Shown one piece after another: positions 35,425-45,175 of a DNA stretch of 64,000 bases (within the stretch, counting starts at the first letter, position 1; each line of letters starts with the position of its first letter). The notes beneath the pieces are model-generated. The model did not search any database. It worked only from the letters and a program-made list of their open reading frames with translations, and was not told where the DNA came from. A program made the position numbers and the translations under genes. The DNA comes from Siderastrea siderea. Taxonomy: Eukaryota > Cnidaria > Anthozoa > Scleractinia > Rhizangiidae. The stretch is from assembly GCA_964030785.1 (NCBI GenBank), contig OZ034971.1, positions 31,038,304 through 31,102,303 on the forward strand, written 5' to 3'.

Positions 35425-35882
35425 TTTATGAGTGGTCAACTCCGCCAAAATGCAACCTCAAATTCTGTTATGCAAATCCTGTAGCTGTTATTAATTTTCA
35501 CCAACTTATTTCCAAAAGCAATTGAAGCAACAGAATAGAATTTAGAAAATCCGAATAGATTTTGAACCAACAAAACATAATTTAAAACATCGTAACACAA
35601 CGGAACAGAAATTGACGATGTCCCAGTAAATTGGAAACAACAAAATAGAATTTAGGAAATCCGAACGGTTTTTGGACCAACGGAACATAGTTTAAAACAT
35701 CGTAACACAACGGAACAGAAATTGAAGCATCCAAAAGGAAATTGAAGACGTCCCAATTCCCGTTTTGTCTTCCAGCCAACCGAGTGCAACCTGGGAATGA
35801 ATTAGTTGCACATTATAATTTATGCAGCATCTTCCCGCTCAAAGGAAATTTATTCCATTGTCAACATGGCTGCTCGAAGAGA
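35425..35882 (+). repeat. Left arm of a long inverted repeat pair 20 kb apart
   Basis: About 445 bp from AACTCCGCCAAAATG to ATGGCTGCTCGAAGAGA, found inverted at 55806-56248 with about 90-95 % identity by eye. The arm itself holds an internal direct repeat (TTTAAAACATCGTAACACAA appears twice) and a start codon at 35866 near its inner end. What lies inside differs between the arms. The arms could be the termini of one large element or two independent inverted insertions. Confidence 0.7.
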
Positions 35883-35924
35883 CACTCATGTCCAATACTG
35901 CCGCACTGATACAGACCGTTATTT

Positions 35925-36215
35925 GCAGTTGACGGTCCGTAAGTTTCGCACGGACCGTCACTCTTGCTTACGGACCGTGATTTGCGGTTGACGGTCCGTA
36001 CGTTTCGCACAGACCGTCATTCTTACTTACGGTCCGAATACAGAGCGTGCATCTCATTATCGCGCCAGGACCAACTGTTGACGGCCCATACATTTCGCAC
36101 GGACCGTCATCCTTGCTTACGGACCGTCATGTGCGGTTGACGGTCCGTACGTTTCGCACGGACCGTCATCCTTGCTTACAGACCGTCATTTACGATTCAC
36201 GGTCCGTATCTAGAG
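35925..36215. repeat. Cluster of palindromic 9-mers ACGG(A/T)CCGT, left
   Basis: About 13 copies (roughly 8-9 perfect) of a 9-mer that is palindromic apart from its centre, in alternating orientation about 15-30 bp apart. They are embedded in a unit such as GACGGTCCGTACGTTTCGCA / CGGACCGTCATCCTTGCTTA. The cluster starts about 45 bp inside the left arm of the inverted repeat. A second cluster is at 38865-39160. Confidence 0.8.
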
Positions 36216-36640
36216 GTATAAATAGCCATACAAGTATGATTGAGCCTCGTTATTTAAGCGTACGTACGAAGCGAGCGAGATAAACCAAAGAGGTCGAAAG
36301 AGAAGACGGTAATATGTCTATTACTCGTTCTATAGGCGTTGAGCAAACTGATGACAGGTTCTAAAAGCGGGCTCTCCAAGAGACAAACAAAGCGGTCGAT
36401 ATACATCAAAGGGAAGACAGTAATTTGTCTATCACCCCTACTATGATTATGCCCCGTTATTTAAGCGTACGTACGAAGGGAGGGAGAGGTATACGATATA
36501 GAAGACGATAACATGTCTATTACTCGCTCTAGAGGCATTGCACAAACTAATAACAGAGTTCTAAAAGCGAACCGTTATGTCGATTACTCCTATTGAAGCC
36601 TTGTGAAACTCTTTAAGGGAAGGCAGACGATAACATGTCT

Positions 36641-36899
36641 AAATGTAAAGAAGATCCTCGCAGTTATAAACGCAACTTATGCAGTTGCGAAAAGAAAGCC
36701 TTGCCGGGATTCGAACCCTGACCTCTGCGATACCGGTGCAGCGCTCTAACCAACTGAGCTAACAAGCCAACTGAGAGCTGGTCAGGCTTTCTTTTCGCAA
36801 CTGCATATAAGTTGCGTTTATAACTGCGAGGATCTTCTTTACATTTATTTCGTCATTCCGCAGTTCAAATATATGAACTTCATATATTCATAATTTCAT
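36641..36899 (-). mobile_element. SINE-like hairpin element carrying a tRNA-like core
   Basis: Flanked by a 13-bp direct repeat CGATAACATGTCT (36628-36640 and 36900-36912). The uninterrupted satellite unit elsewhere (near 37022) has this sequence once, so it is a target-site duplication of LINE-mobilised type. The element contains inverted arms of about 55-60 bp (ATGTAAAGAAGATCCTCGCA ... complement) surrounding the tRNA-like sequence, so the transcript would fold into a long hairpin. Confidence 0.65.
36697..36768 (-). tRNA. tRNA-like sequence (pseudo-tRNA), pol III boxes intact
   Basis: The 72-nt minus-strand cloverleaf begins GGCTTGTTAGCTCAGTTGG and has a clear A box (TAGCTCAGTTGG) and B box (GGTTCGAATCC). 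The D and T arms pair well. The anticodon arm is CTGCA-CCGGTAT-CGCAG with one mismatch, the formal anticodon is GGT (Thr), and position 33 is C instead of T. The acceptor stem has two mismatches. These faults and its place inside a transposed hairpin argue for a tRNA-derived SINE head and not a working tRNA gene. Confidence 0.5.
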
Positions 36900-37935
36900 C
36901 GATAACATGTCTATTACTCGTTCTATAAGCGTCGTGCAAACTGATAACAGAGTTCTAAAAGCGAACTGTTGTGTCGATTACTCCTACTGAAGCCTTGTGA
37001 AACTCTTCAGGGTGAAGGCAGACGATAACATGTCTATTACTCGCTCTATAAGCGTTGCACAAACCAATAACAGAGTTCTAAAGGCGACTTACTCCTTCTG
37101 TTGAAGCATTGTGAAACTGTCCAAGGGAAGACAACTTAATTTTGCCTCGTTATCTAAGCGTACGTATGAAGCGAGCGAGATACACGGAAGACATACTTAC
37201 GAAGCGAGCGAGGTACACGAAATATAAGAAAACATGTCTATTACTCGTTCTATAAGCGTCGTGCAAACTGATAACAGAGTTCTAAAAGCGAACTTTTATG
37301 TCCATTACTCCTTCTATTGAAGCCTTGTGAAACTGTTCAAGGGAAGGCAACGATGATTATGCCTCGTTATTTTAAGCGCCATACGAAGTGAGCGTGATAC
37401 ACGAACGACATACGTACGACGCGAGCGAGGTACACGAAATAGAAGAAGATAATATGTCTATTGCTCGTTCTATAAGCATCGCGCAAACTGATAACAGTTC
37501 ACGGTCCATATTTAGAGGTATAAGTGGCCTATACAAGTATGATTGAGCATCATTATTTAACCTTGCGTACGAAGCAAGCGAGATACACCAACAGAAGACG
37601 GTAATATGTCTATTACTCGTTCTATCAGTTAGCGTTGCGCAAACTGATGACAGGGTTCTAAAAGCGGGCTCTCCAAGAGACAAACAAAGCGATTGATATA
37701 CATGAAAGGGAAGAGAGTAATATGTCGATCACTCCTATGATTATGCCCCGTTATTTAAGCGGACGTACGAAGCGAGCGAGGTACACGAAATAGAAGACGA
37801 TAATATGTTTATTACTCGTTCTATAAGCGCCGCGCAAACTGATAACAGAGTTCTAAAAGCAAACGGTTATGTCGATTACTCTTTCTATTGTAGCCTTGTG
37901 AAACTGTGCAAGGGAAGACAATTTTCATTATGCCT

Positions 37936-38860
37936 TGTTATTTAATATTGTTTCACGGGTTAAGCAAAACTACTCAAAGCTTGTCAACAATCAGCCCTAA
38001 GTTTTCTATTGCCATAATAGGCTCCAAACTAAACACCTCCTTTCTCGTTTCAAGATGGTTTAAGCCGCGTTTGTTCAAATACTTTCCACATATTTCCGGG
38101 TGTTTTTAATCGTCGTTATTTTCTAGAAGGCTATGAATAGTGTCATTTGTTTCAAATATCCTTTTCTTTTTACTCTTGCGCGTGTAAACTGCTAATACGA
38201 ATTTGGGTTTCATCAACGAATACCGCCTTTTCATTCCCACAGGTTTGTAGTCTGTTCTTTGTACTCTTTGTCCTTAAAAAACTCGTACCTCCTACCAATT
38301 AATTTGTATTACCCAGTGCGTCTTTACCAGTGTGCCTCAAAAACTCGCACTTCTAATAGAGTACTTTTTATAAATCATACATTTGTAACCGCGTGGTTTT
38401 ATTACGGTTTGGACCACTTTAAGTACCTCACTTCGAAAACTCATTCACCAAAAATAGTACTGCATAAGTTCTTCATCCCGTTCTTAGTCTCAGTATTCTT
38501 TATATCTACTCAGCCGTTTTTATATCGACAGGAGCGTTGCGTGGCGACAATAAAACTGACTGCTTAGGAGACTATCGATTCTGCTCTTTGTAAAAACAGA
38601 ATAACACTGGTGCACGCAACAGTTCATAAATGAATGTTGCTTTCATGCGTATTCTGCCTTTGTTCGTACCCTGCAAACAAAACATTAAAATGCGAACCAT
38701 TAAGGGTAAGTAAAATACACCGAATCCACTAACGAGATGCAAATTGCACCCTATTGAAATAAAGAGTCAGCAAATTACGGATCGTGAACACTTCTGTACG
38801 GTATCTCGCTCTGATAACAGGCGTGAAATATTCTAATACCCACTAATGAGATACAATTCA
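37936..38860. other. Gene-free AT-rich stretch
   Basis: No gene, repeat array or transposon end is recognised between the satellite and the second 9-mer cluster. Short frames at 38259-38567 have no domain or splice support. Confidence 0.4.
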
Positions 38861-38864
38861 CCGA

Positions 38865-39160
38865 CCGTGAACTCTTCTATACGGACCGTATCTGAAGTTC
38901 ACGGTCCGTAACAAAGATATCTCCCCTTGATTGCAAAAGTGAAAAATAATCTAAGACCCAGTAATGAGAAGCAATTTACGGACCGTGAACTCTTCTATAC
39001 GGACCGTATCTAGTTCACGGTCCGTACGAACTGTACGGTCCGTAAGAAAGATATCTCCTCTCATAACAAGAATGAAATATTCTAAGTCCCACTAATGAGA
39101 TACAATTTACGGACCGTGAACTCTTCTATACGAACCGTATCTGAAGTTCACGGTCCGTAA
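38865..39160. repeat. Cluster of palindromic 9-mers ACGG(A/T)CCGT, right
   Basis: About ten copies, most perfect, in a repeating context of TTTACGGACCGTGAACTCTT, CTATACGGACCGTATCTGAA and GTTCACGGTCCGTAA, separated by spacers that carry AAAGATATCTCC and CACTAATGAGATACAATTTA. It overlaps the palindrome at 39044-39221. Confidence 0.8.
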
Positions 39161-39221
39161 ATTGTATCTCATTAGTGGGACTTAGAATATTTCATTCTTG
39201 TTATGAGAGGAGATATCTTTC
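39044..39221. repeat. Near-perfect 178-bp palindrome
   Basis: Arms of about 79 bp match without mismatch by eye (39044-39122 against 39143-39221) around a roughly 20-bp centre. Each arm runs from AAGAAAGATATCTCC to ACGGACCGTGAACT. The DNA or RNA could form a long hairpin or cruciform. It arose by inverted duplication of one satellite unit. Confidence 0.85.
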
Positions 39222-39335
39222 TTCAGCAAATGAAGACCTCTCATCAAGGTGTCTTTCCCTGCTTGACAAGGTCAAAGACCTCATCGAGGACCACATAAGC
39301 GGGCAAAGCGGCGAGAACTAGCGGGAGTCGTGTTT

Positions 39336-39619
39336 TGTCGCGTAAACACGAGTAGTAATCAAAGAGTGTAGGCAGAGATGATCAGAATAGCGTTGTATTG
39401 CTTCAAGCCGTAGAAATCACATCAAATAAGAACAACAACTGTAGTAATGGCGGCCTAAACCTAACAAGAACGAAAACCTAAACATGTGCTTTGCATACGG
39501 GTTCTATCTTAAAGGTCATAACCGCTGACCGCAATGTTCGCAACTACATATCTACAGTGAAAACAAATCCAATGAATAAAGTCTGTTCATAATAGTTCTT
39601 GAGTGAAGTCTACTCGACA
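39336..39619 (-). repeat. 3' LTR of the BEL/Pao element
   Basis: 284 bp, starting TGTCG and ending CGACA on both strands. It encodes the last codons and the stop of the Gag-Pol frame. Confidence 0.9.
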
Positions 39620-42600
39620 TCCTCCGGGGGGGGCACGAATGTCCCTTGCCCATTCAGCTATTTTCTGCATTGCTTCCAGAGCCTTGGCTCTACGAGGTCT
39701 TTTCTGACTTGGGGTAGGAACCATAATGGCTTGTTCGCTGGTGTCATCTTCTGTCGGGGGCATCGCCTCATTTGCACATACCTCCAGTGGATAGAGCTTA
39801 GTGATAGGTCGATTCGTGCGCCCTGTGCTTGTACGAATGTTTGCAGCTCGAATCAATCCGTCGCCACCCTCAATCAAACTTTCTACAACAGCAAGTTTCC
39901 AGGTTGATCTAGGTTTCTCATCATGGACTAACACCACCTCTCCTTTCTTAATGGACTGTTTATTGGTTCCAGTACTCCTATGGAATTCGCGCAGGGAAGT
40001 CAGATACTCGTGTTTCCATCGGTACCAAAACTGTTGTAAGGTCAGTGCTTGCTTGTTAGCTCTTTGTCTCAGGGGAGAGTCATCACCAAAGGTTAGATCT
40101 GATACTTCATCTTCAATTTCAGGATAAGGTAAACGGGTGATTCTTCGTCCATACAGGAGATGTGAAGGTGTCAACGGCTCTTCATCACTCACATCACTTG
40201 ATACATGTGTGATGGGACGGTCATTGAGGATGGCCTCAACTTCAGCTGCAAGTGTCTGGAGCTCAGTCAGGGTAATCATTGCTCTTCCTAGTGTTTTCTT
40301 GATAGCCTGCTTGGTTAGTCCAATGAGACGCTCCCACAATCCCCCGTACCATGGTGTTCTCTTGGGAATAAACTGCCATTCAACACCCCGTCTGCTGAGG
40401 GATTCCTTTAGTGAGGGTGATTGGAAGAGTTGCTTCAGTTCGTCAGCGGCAGCCAGATAGGTAGAAGCATTGTCAGATATCATGTTGTAAGGTAGGGACT
40501 TGTGGCTTGCGAAGCGACGGAATGCTTGCAGAAAGCTTCTCTCTGTCAAGTCGGAAACAACTTCCAAGTGAACTGCTCTTGTTACAGCGCAGGTGAATAG
40601 ACAGATGTAGCACTTGGTCTCACTGTTCTCTGAGCGTACATATAACGGTCCAGTGAAATCCACTCCAGTTACTGCAAAGGGTGCTGTTTCTTGGACTCTC
40701 CGTTTGGGTAAGGGAGCAGGATCTGGAGCTCTGAAGGCTACTCCCTCTAGCTTCCGACAGGTCACGCATGTCCGGAGTAGTTTTCTGACGTACTGGCGTA
40801 TGGAGGTTGGCCACTGCGACTCAGATGGCAACCAATGTGGACCATGCTTCCATAGGGTTGAAGCGTGTAACTCTGTGGCGCTGATTCCTCGAGTGAGTAA
40901 GTCGGCAGGGTTGTCATTTGTTGGGCAATGGCTCCAAAGTGATACTGGAAATAGACTCTTGATCTCTCTAGTGCGATTTCCAATGAATGGTTTTAACTGT
41001 TTGTTACTGTGAAGCCAGTGAAGGACTATTTCACTATCAGACCACAGTTTGACTTTGAGGTTGGGGTACCTTGGCTTGAGCGCGCGGGAGACAAAGCTGG
41101 CTAGTCTTGCGCCAATCAATGCTGCCAAGAGCTCCAACTGCGGTAAGGTTAACTCTTTCAAGGGGGCAACACGAGACTTTGCCATGACTAGAGAGGACTG
41201 ATGACCATGAGAAACATAGGCGACGGCTCCGTATGCCTTGAGGCTACTATCAGCAAATACGTGTAAGTAGGTTGTGGAGGTTGGTGACACATATTCCGAG
41301 AAGAAACATCTTGGTAGGGTATTCTTGCTGGCCTCTTGAATATCTTCTGCAATACTGTGCCATTTGGTTTTGAGTGTTAGTGGAAGCGGTTCATCCCATT
41401 CAAGTTTTTGTTGCCATAGTTCTTGGATAAGAAGTTTGGCCCTGATGGTTACAGGGGACAAAAGTCCAAGTGGATCATAAGTCTTCGACGAGATTTGTAG
41501 CACACAACGTTTGGTGATAGGCTGGTCCGAAGGCTGGAAGATTTTTTGGGGTGCCAGACTGAGGGTATCTGAGGATGTGTTCCATTTCAGACCAAGGATG
41601 TTCACGATTTCATTTGCATCCGCGGTATTATCCTTTGCAGCTTGCTCTCTAAGCGACGGGCTGTTTGAAGACCAGGAACGGAGGTTGAAGTGCGCTTCAT
41701 TCATGATCGAACGCGCTTCCTCATAGTAGCCAACAGTGTCCTGTTCCTCATTGCAACCCGAGATGATATTATCAACATAGATATTCTCCTTCATGTCCTC
41801 AGCCACAGGTGTGTTGTAGTTGGCTAGGTGATGGTGAAGTGTTGCATTTAACATGAACGGGGAGCTGGTGGAACCAAACAGGACGGTCTTGAAGCGGTAC
41901 ACTTGGAACTTGCCTTCTGGATCCTCAGGGTTAGATAACCAGAAAAATCTGGTGAAGTCTCTATCACTTTCGTCAAGGCCAACATGGAGAAACGCCTTCT
42001 CGATGTCTGTCGACAAGCCATAGGTGAAGGTGCGGAATCGCAGAAGAATCGAACACATGTCATTGAGGAATGGTGGGCCAGCATGAAGGCAGTCATTCAG
42101 GCTGGGGTTGTTGATTGAAGAGTGGAAGCTGCAGTCATAAACGATTCTGATTGGTGTTGTAGCTGAGTCTTTCTTTACTGGGTGGTGAGGGATATAGTGT
42201 GCATAGTCTGAAGGCTGTGCATCATCAACTCTCTCAATGAAACCGCGTGTTTCTTGCTCAGCTATAATGTTCCCATAGGTAGTCAAGAGTTGGGGTGTGG
42301 CAGCAAGACGACGAACCATAGAGCGGGTGCGCCTTTCACATGTGATGTAATTGGTTGGAAGTATCGGGCAGTCTTCCTTCCAGGGGAATTTGGCATTGAA
42401 ACTGCCGTCAGGATTTCTCGTGATTGAAGTATTGATGTAGTTATCCAGGAAAGTTTCATGATCATTCTTCTCTGATTGTGGAGAGATTCCAATAGCTTCC
42501 AAGGACCAGAACTGTTCCAAGTCAAACTCTTCTTTCTTGGTAGATGATAGGGTGTGCAGCGAATTGACACAAGTTTCAGAGGGTTTGGTAAGGGAGGTTT

Positions 42601-44710
42601 GCAGTGGTCCAGATAACAGGTAACCAAGCTTTGAGGCAACAGCAGTGGGTCCCTGTCCACGGATAACTGTGTCATCAACTATGTCCCAGTAATGGTCTGC
42701 TCCAATCAGGAGAGAAATGGCAAAGTGTTCATCTGAGGTGATGGGATGAGCAAGTCTCAATCCCCGAAGGTGTGGCATGTCTTGGATCTCTCGGCAGAGA
42801 TGATTTTGAAGGGGCGTTGCAATTTTCTCCACCACAAGCACACGTAATGGAATTTTGTCTCCATGAGTGGTTACAACATTGATAGTGGCAACTGGTAAAT
42901 ATCTGCTTGCTGATGGTTGGGCTCCAAAGGCTGATAAGGAAATTGATTCAGTTTCTGTTAGTGGAAGGCCAAGTTGATTGGCTAGCGTTTGAGTAATAAA
43001 TGAGCGTTGCGCTCCTTCATCAAGAAGAATGTTTGCTTCACAATAAACATGATCTTTGCTGACAGTTGCTATAGCTGTTTTCAAAAGTGAAGTGCGACCA
43101 CCACTGGTTGGGACATGAGATGAAGATGAGGGATCTGTGATCGGTGCAAGGGTAGCATGAACAGATGATGCTGGCTGTTGACTTGTGCTTTGAGGGGGAC
43201 TGGTGGAAGCTGTAGGGTTAGTAGGGGTCCCCCCTGACATTTGTTCACCTGGACAGAGGCTTGTATGATGTTTTCCTCTACATTTGTGGCAACGATACTT
43301 TGACTGGCAAGCGGTAGACTTGTGGTTTCCTAGACAGTTGAAACAAAGTCCTTCCCTCTTAACTATAGACCACCTTTGCTGACAATCAGTTACCACATTA
43401 CAATGATATGATGGATGGGGGCCCTTGCAGTAGGTGCACTTCCTTTGAGCAGGAGTTTTAGACTTTGTCAGGTTTGGCTGTTTTCCTTGAGTCTGGGTGA
43501 GGAATTGGCTTGTTACTGTTGAGGAGCTTCCAGGTTGGGGTATGTTTGGTGAATTAACATTGATACCAGCCTCTAAGATCCTAATTTCCCTAAAAATGGC
43601 TTCTCTTAGCTGTTGAAATTTCCATTCCAGACTATCATGTTCGCGGGCAAGGTTCTGCCTCAGTTCATGGGGTAGCTTTCCTAGAACAATTGGGACGAGC
43701 AAATCTCCATAGGTTTCATGGGATTTTCCAAGTGACCCCAAACCTCTCACATGGCTTTCCATGGAATCATAGAACGATTGCAGGCTTGTTAAGTGATAAG
43801 AGGGGCTTGGAAGATCCAGTAGGGTTTGCATGTGTGCGTTAGTAATTTTGCTGGGCTGGCCAAAACGCTCCTTGAGTAGATTGACAGCTTGTTCGTAATT
43901 GCTATTGGTGAGGGGAAAGCCAGCTATAGCCCTGGATGCATCCCCAACTAGCTGGGCCTGGAGATAGCTAAACTTTTGTACCCCACTTAGATTTGCATTG
44001 CAGTGGACTGACGCTTCAAACGAATCCCAAAACGTACACCAGTGAAGTGGGTTTCCCGTAAATGTTGGAAGATTCAGTTTGGGGAGACGACTACCATGGT
44101 TAGAAGAACCGGCCTGGTTACTTGATAGGGTTTGCATAGCGTTTGGTATGTCTGCCGGTAGGACTTGCAAGGGTGGTTGTGCACCTGAGAAAATTTGAGG
44201 GGCTTGAGGGGTTCCGCTAGCGGTTGTTTCATTAAGAGTTCCTTGAGGTGCAGAGGTCCCTGCATAACTAGAGTGTGATGAGGTCCCAGGAGGCGCTTGT
44301 GTGTTTTCGGCGGCGAGTGTTACAACTGGGGGCGTTCCCTGGTTAGATGTATTGGGCTGATTAGGCTGAGAAGTACTCGGAGGAGGAGTTTGCTTAACAG
44401 ATAATGAATGGTGAATAAAACTACTTATCTGTGAAGAGGTTTCATCGATGTCCTCTTGAATTACTTCTGTGTCGAAAATCTCCTTTTCGATTTCAGCCGG
44501 ATCTTCTAGTAAGGCGGCGATTTTTTCGTCTAGCTCCTTGAGAATTGACTTCTTTCTGGCCAGTTGCTCCAGAATGTTGTTTAGTGAGACAAGGTCAGGC
44601 TCACTCGGCGTTTCCTTAGCCATTATTTGCGGCGCCTTCTTGCGTGTTTGTGTCAGATGAGCTCGGTAGCCCGCTCGAGAGGCTTGAAGTTTTGCGAGAG
44701 TCTCTGCCAT
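39587..44710 (-). CDS. BEL/Pao Gag-Pol polyprotein with internal deletion
   Basis: About 1707 residues from ATG 44710 (MAETLAKLQ). A 12-residue upstream extension is possible but begins in the LTR. In order: coiled-coil-rich Gag N-terminus, DUF1759-type Gag core (about 210-330), CCHC-like knuckles (CTYCKGPHPSYHC, CFNCLGNHKS, CHKCRGKHHTSLC; about 424-485), an aspartic protease segment (LLDEGAQRSFI, about 562), reverse transcriptase with YVDN in place of YVDD (about 977), RNase H (FADSSLKAYG, about 1150), integrase catalytic core (GVDFTG about 1350, ISDNAS, GGLWERLI) and a DUF5641-type tail. SIRQYVRKLLRTCVTCRK joins the RNase H region directly to the second half of the integrase zinc finger. 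The roughly 200 residues usual there, including the HH pair, are missing in frame. The element probably needs help from an intact relative. Confidence 0.9.
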   Translation of the reverse strand: MAETLAKLQASRAGYRAHLTQTRKKAPQIMAKETPSEPDLVSLNNILEQLARKKSILKELDEKIAALLEDPAEIEKEIFDTEVIQEDIDETSSQISSFIHHSLSVKQTPPPSTSQPNQPNTSNQGTPPVVTLAAENTQAPPGTSSHSSYAGTSAPQGTLNETTASGTPQAPQIFSGAQPPLQVLPADIPNAMQTLSSNQAGSSNHGSRLPKLNLPTFTGNPLHWCTFWDSFEASVHCNANLSGVQKFSYLQAQLVGDASRAIAGFPLTNSNYEQAVNLLKERFGQPSKITNAHMQTLLDLPSPSYHLTSLQSFYDSMESHVRGLGSLGKSHETYGDLLVPIVLGKLPHELRQNLAREHDSLEWKFQQLREAIFREIRILEAGINVNSPNIPQPGSSSTVTSQFLTQTQGKQPNLTKSKTPAQRKCTYCKGPHPSYHCNVVTDCQQRWSIVKREGLCFNCLGNHKSTACQSKYRCHKCRGKHHTSLCPGEQMSGGTPTNPTASTSPPQSTSQQPASSVHATLAPITDPSSSSHVPTSGGRTSLLKTAIATVSKDHVYCEANILLDEGAQRSFITQTLANQLGLPLTETESISLSAFGAQPSASRYLPVATINVVTTHGDKIPLRVLVVEKIATPLQNHLCREIQDMPHLRGLRLAHPITSDEHFAISLLIGADHYWDIVDDTVIRGQGPTAVASKLGYLLSGPLQTSLTKPSETCVNSLHTLSSTKKEEFDLEQFWSLEAIGISPQSEKNDHETFLDNYINTSITRNPDGSFNAKFPWKEDCPILPTNYITCERRTRSMVRRLAATPQLLTTYGNIIAEQETRGFIERVDDAQPSDYAHYIPHHPVKKDSATTPIRIVYDCSFHSSINNPSLNDCLHAGPPFLNDMCSILLRFRTFTYGLSTDIEKAFLHVGLDESDRDFTRFFWLSNPEDPEGKFQVYRFKTVLFGSTSSPFMLNATLHHHLANYNTPVAEDMKENIYVDNIISGCNEEQDTVGYYEEARSIMNEAHFNLRSWSSNSPSLREQAAKDNTADANEIVNILGLKWNTSSDTLSLAPQKIFQPSDQPITKRCVLQISSKTYDPLGLLSPVTIRAKLLIQELWQQKLEWDEPLPLTLKTKWHSIAEDIQEASKNTLPRCFFSEYVSPTSTTYLHVFADSSLKAYGAVAYVSHGHQSSLVMAKSRVAPLKELTLPQLELLAALIGARLASFVSRALKPRYPNLKVKLWSDSEIVLHWLHSNKQLKPFIGNRTREIKSLFPVSLWSHCPTNDNPADLLTRGISATELHASTLWKHGPHWLPSESQWPTSIRQYVRKLLRTCVTCRKLEGVAFRAPDPAPLPKRRVQETAPFAVTGVDFTGPLYVRSENSETKCYICLFTCAVTRAVHLEVVSDLTERSFLQAFRRFASHKSLPYNMISDNASTYLAAADELKQLFQSPSLKESLSRRGVEWQFIPKRTPWYGGLWERLIGLTKQAIKKTLGRAMITLTELQTLAAEVEAILNDRPITHVSSDVSDEEPLTPSHLLYGRRITRLPYPEIEDEVSDLTFGDDSPLRQRANKQALTLQQFWYRWKHEYLTSLREFHRSTGTNKQSIKKGEVVLVHDEKPRSTWKLAVVESLIEGGDGLIRAANIRTSTGRTNRPITKLYPLEVCANEAMPPTEDDTSEQAIMVPTPSQKRPRRAKALEAMQKIAEWARDIRAPPGGCRVDFTQELL

Positions 44711-44711
44711 A

Positions 44712-44728
44712 TCCTGGTCCCGGCACCA
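44712..44728 (-). promoter_or_regulatory. tRNA primer-binding site of the BEL/Pao element
   Basis: Minus strand TGGTGCCGGGACCAGGA, a few bases inside the 5' LTR. TGGTGCC is complementary to a tRNA 3' end (GGCACCA), as is usual in BEL elements. Confidence 0.6.
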
Positions 44729-44732
44729 AAAA

Positions 44733-45016
44733 TGTCGCGTAAACACGAGTAGTAATCAAAGAGTGTAGGCAGAGATGATCAGAATAGCGTTGTATTGCTT
44801 CAAGCCGTAGAAATCACATCAAATAAGAACAACAACTGTAGTAATGGCGGCCTAAACCTAACAAGAACGAAAACCTAAACATGTGCTTTGCATACGGGTT
44901 CTATCTTAAAGGTCATAACCGCTGACCGCAATGTTCGCAACTACATATCTACAGTGAAAACAAATCCAATGAATAAAGTCTGTTCATAATAGTTCTTGAG
45001 TGAAGTCTACTCGACA
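44733..45016 (-). repeat. 5' LTR of the BEL/Pao element
   Basis: 284 bp. No difference from the 3' LTR was found on reading. It would carry the promoter and the transcription start of the element. Confidence 0.9.
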
Positions 45017-45175
45017 TGTTTGGCTTGTCATTTTACATACTATCAATTGTGACTTTTCTACACAGAGCTCCGTTCCGCTACGTTGCACAGGATTGAATAA
45101 ATATCGTTAGAAACACAATACGCGATAGTTGGACGCTTGAAGTACGATAGCTATTTGAGGTATCAGGTATCAGGT

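Larger units (their letters stand above)
36225..37935. repeat. Degenerate tandem satellite, unit about 200 bp or its fragments
   Basis: Recurrent blocks TTATTTAAGCGTACGTACGAA with GCGAGCGAGATACACGAA (near 36249, 36450, 37150, 37370, 37550 and 37750), TGTCTATTACTCGTTCTATA (near 36317, 36513, 36907, 37038, 37239, 37456, 37606 and 37806) and CAAACTGATAACAGAGTTCT. Units differ in length through internal deletions. No coding capacity. One unit is interrupted by the SINE-like element at 36641-36899. Confidence 0.85.
39336..45016 (-). mobile_element. BEL/Pao LTR retrotransposon, minus strand
   Basis: 5681 bp bounded by 284-bp LTRs that read as identical and flanked by TGTTT (39331-39335 and 45017-45021), a 5-bp target duplication. 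A related sequence at 55688-55735 (GTCGTGTTTGGCCTGTCATT) shows the uninterrupted site. On the minus strand the body starts with TTTTTGGTGCCGGGACCAGG, a primer-binding site complementary to a tRNA 3' end. A short purine run, GGAGGA, precedes the 3' LTR. One long Gag-Pol frame fills the body. Identical LTRs mean a very recent insertion. Confidence 0.9.

Noticed and set aside
36697..36768. Functional tRNA-Thr(GGT) gene
   Set aside because: C at position 33, mismatches in the acceptor, anticodon and T stems, and location in a transposed hairpin point to a tRNA-derived element.
35925..39160. CRISPR-like array from regularly spaced short palindromes
   Set aside because: The context is clearly animal DNA, the spacers repeat instead of being unique, and no cas genes exist here.
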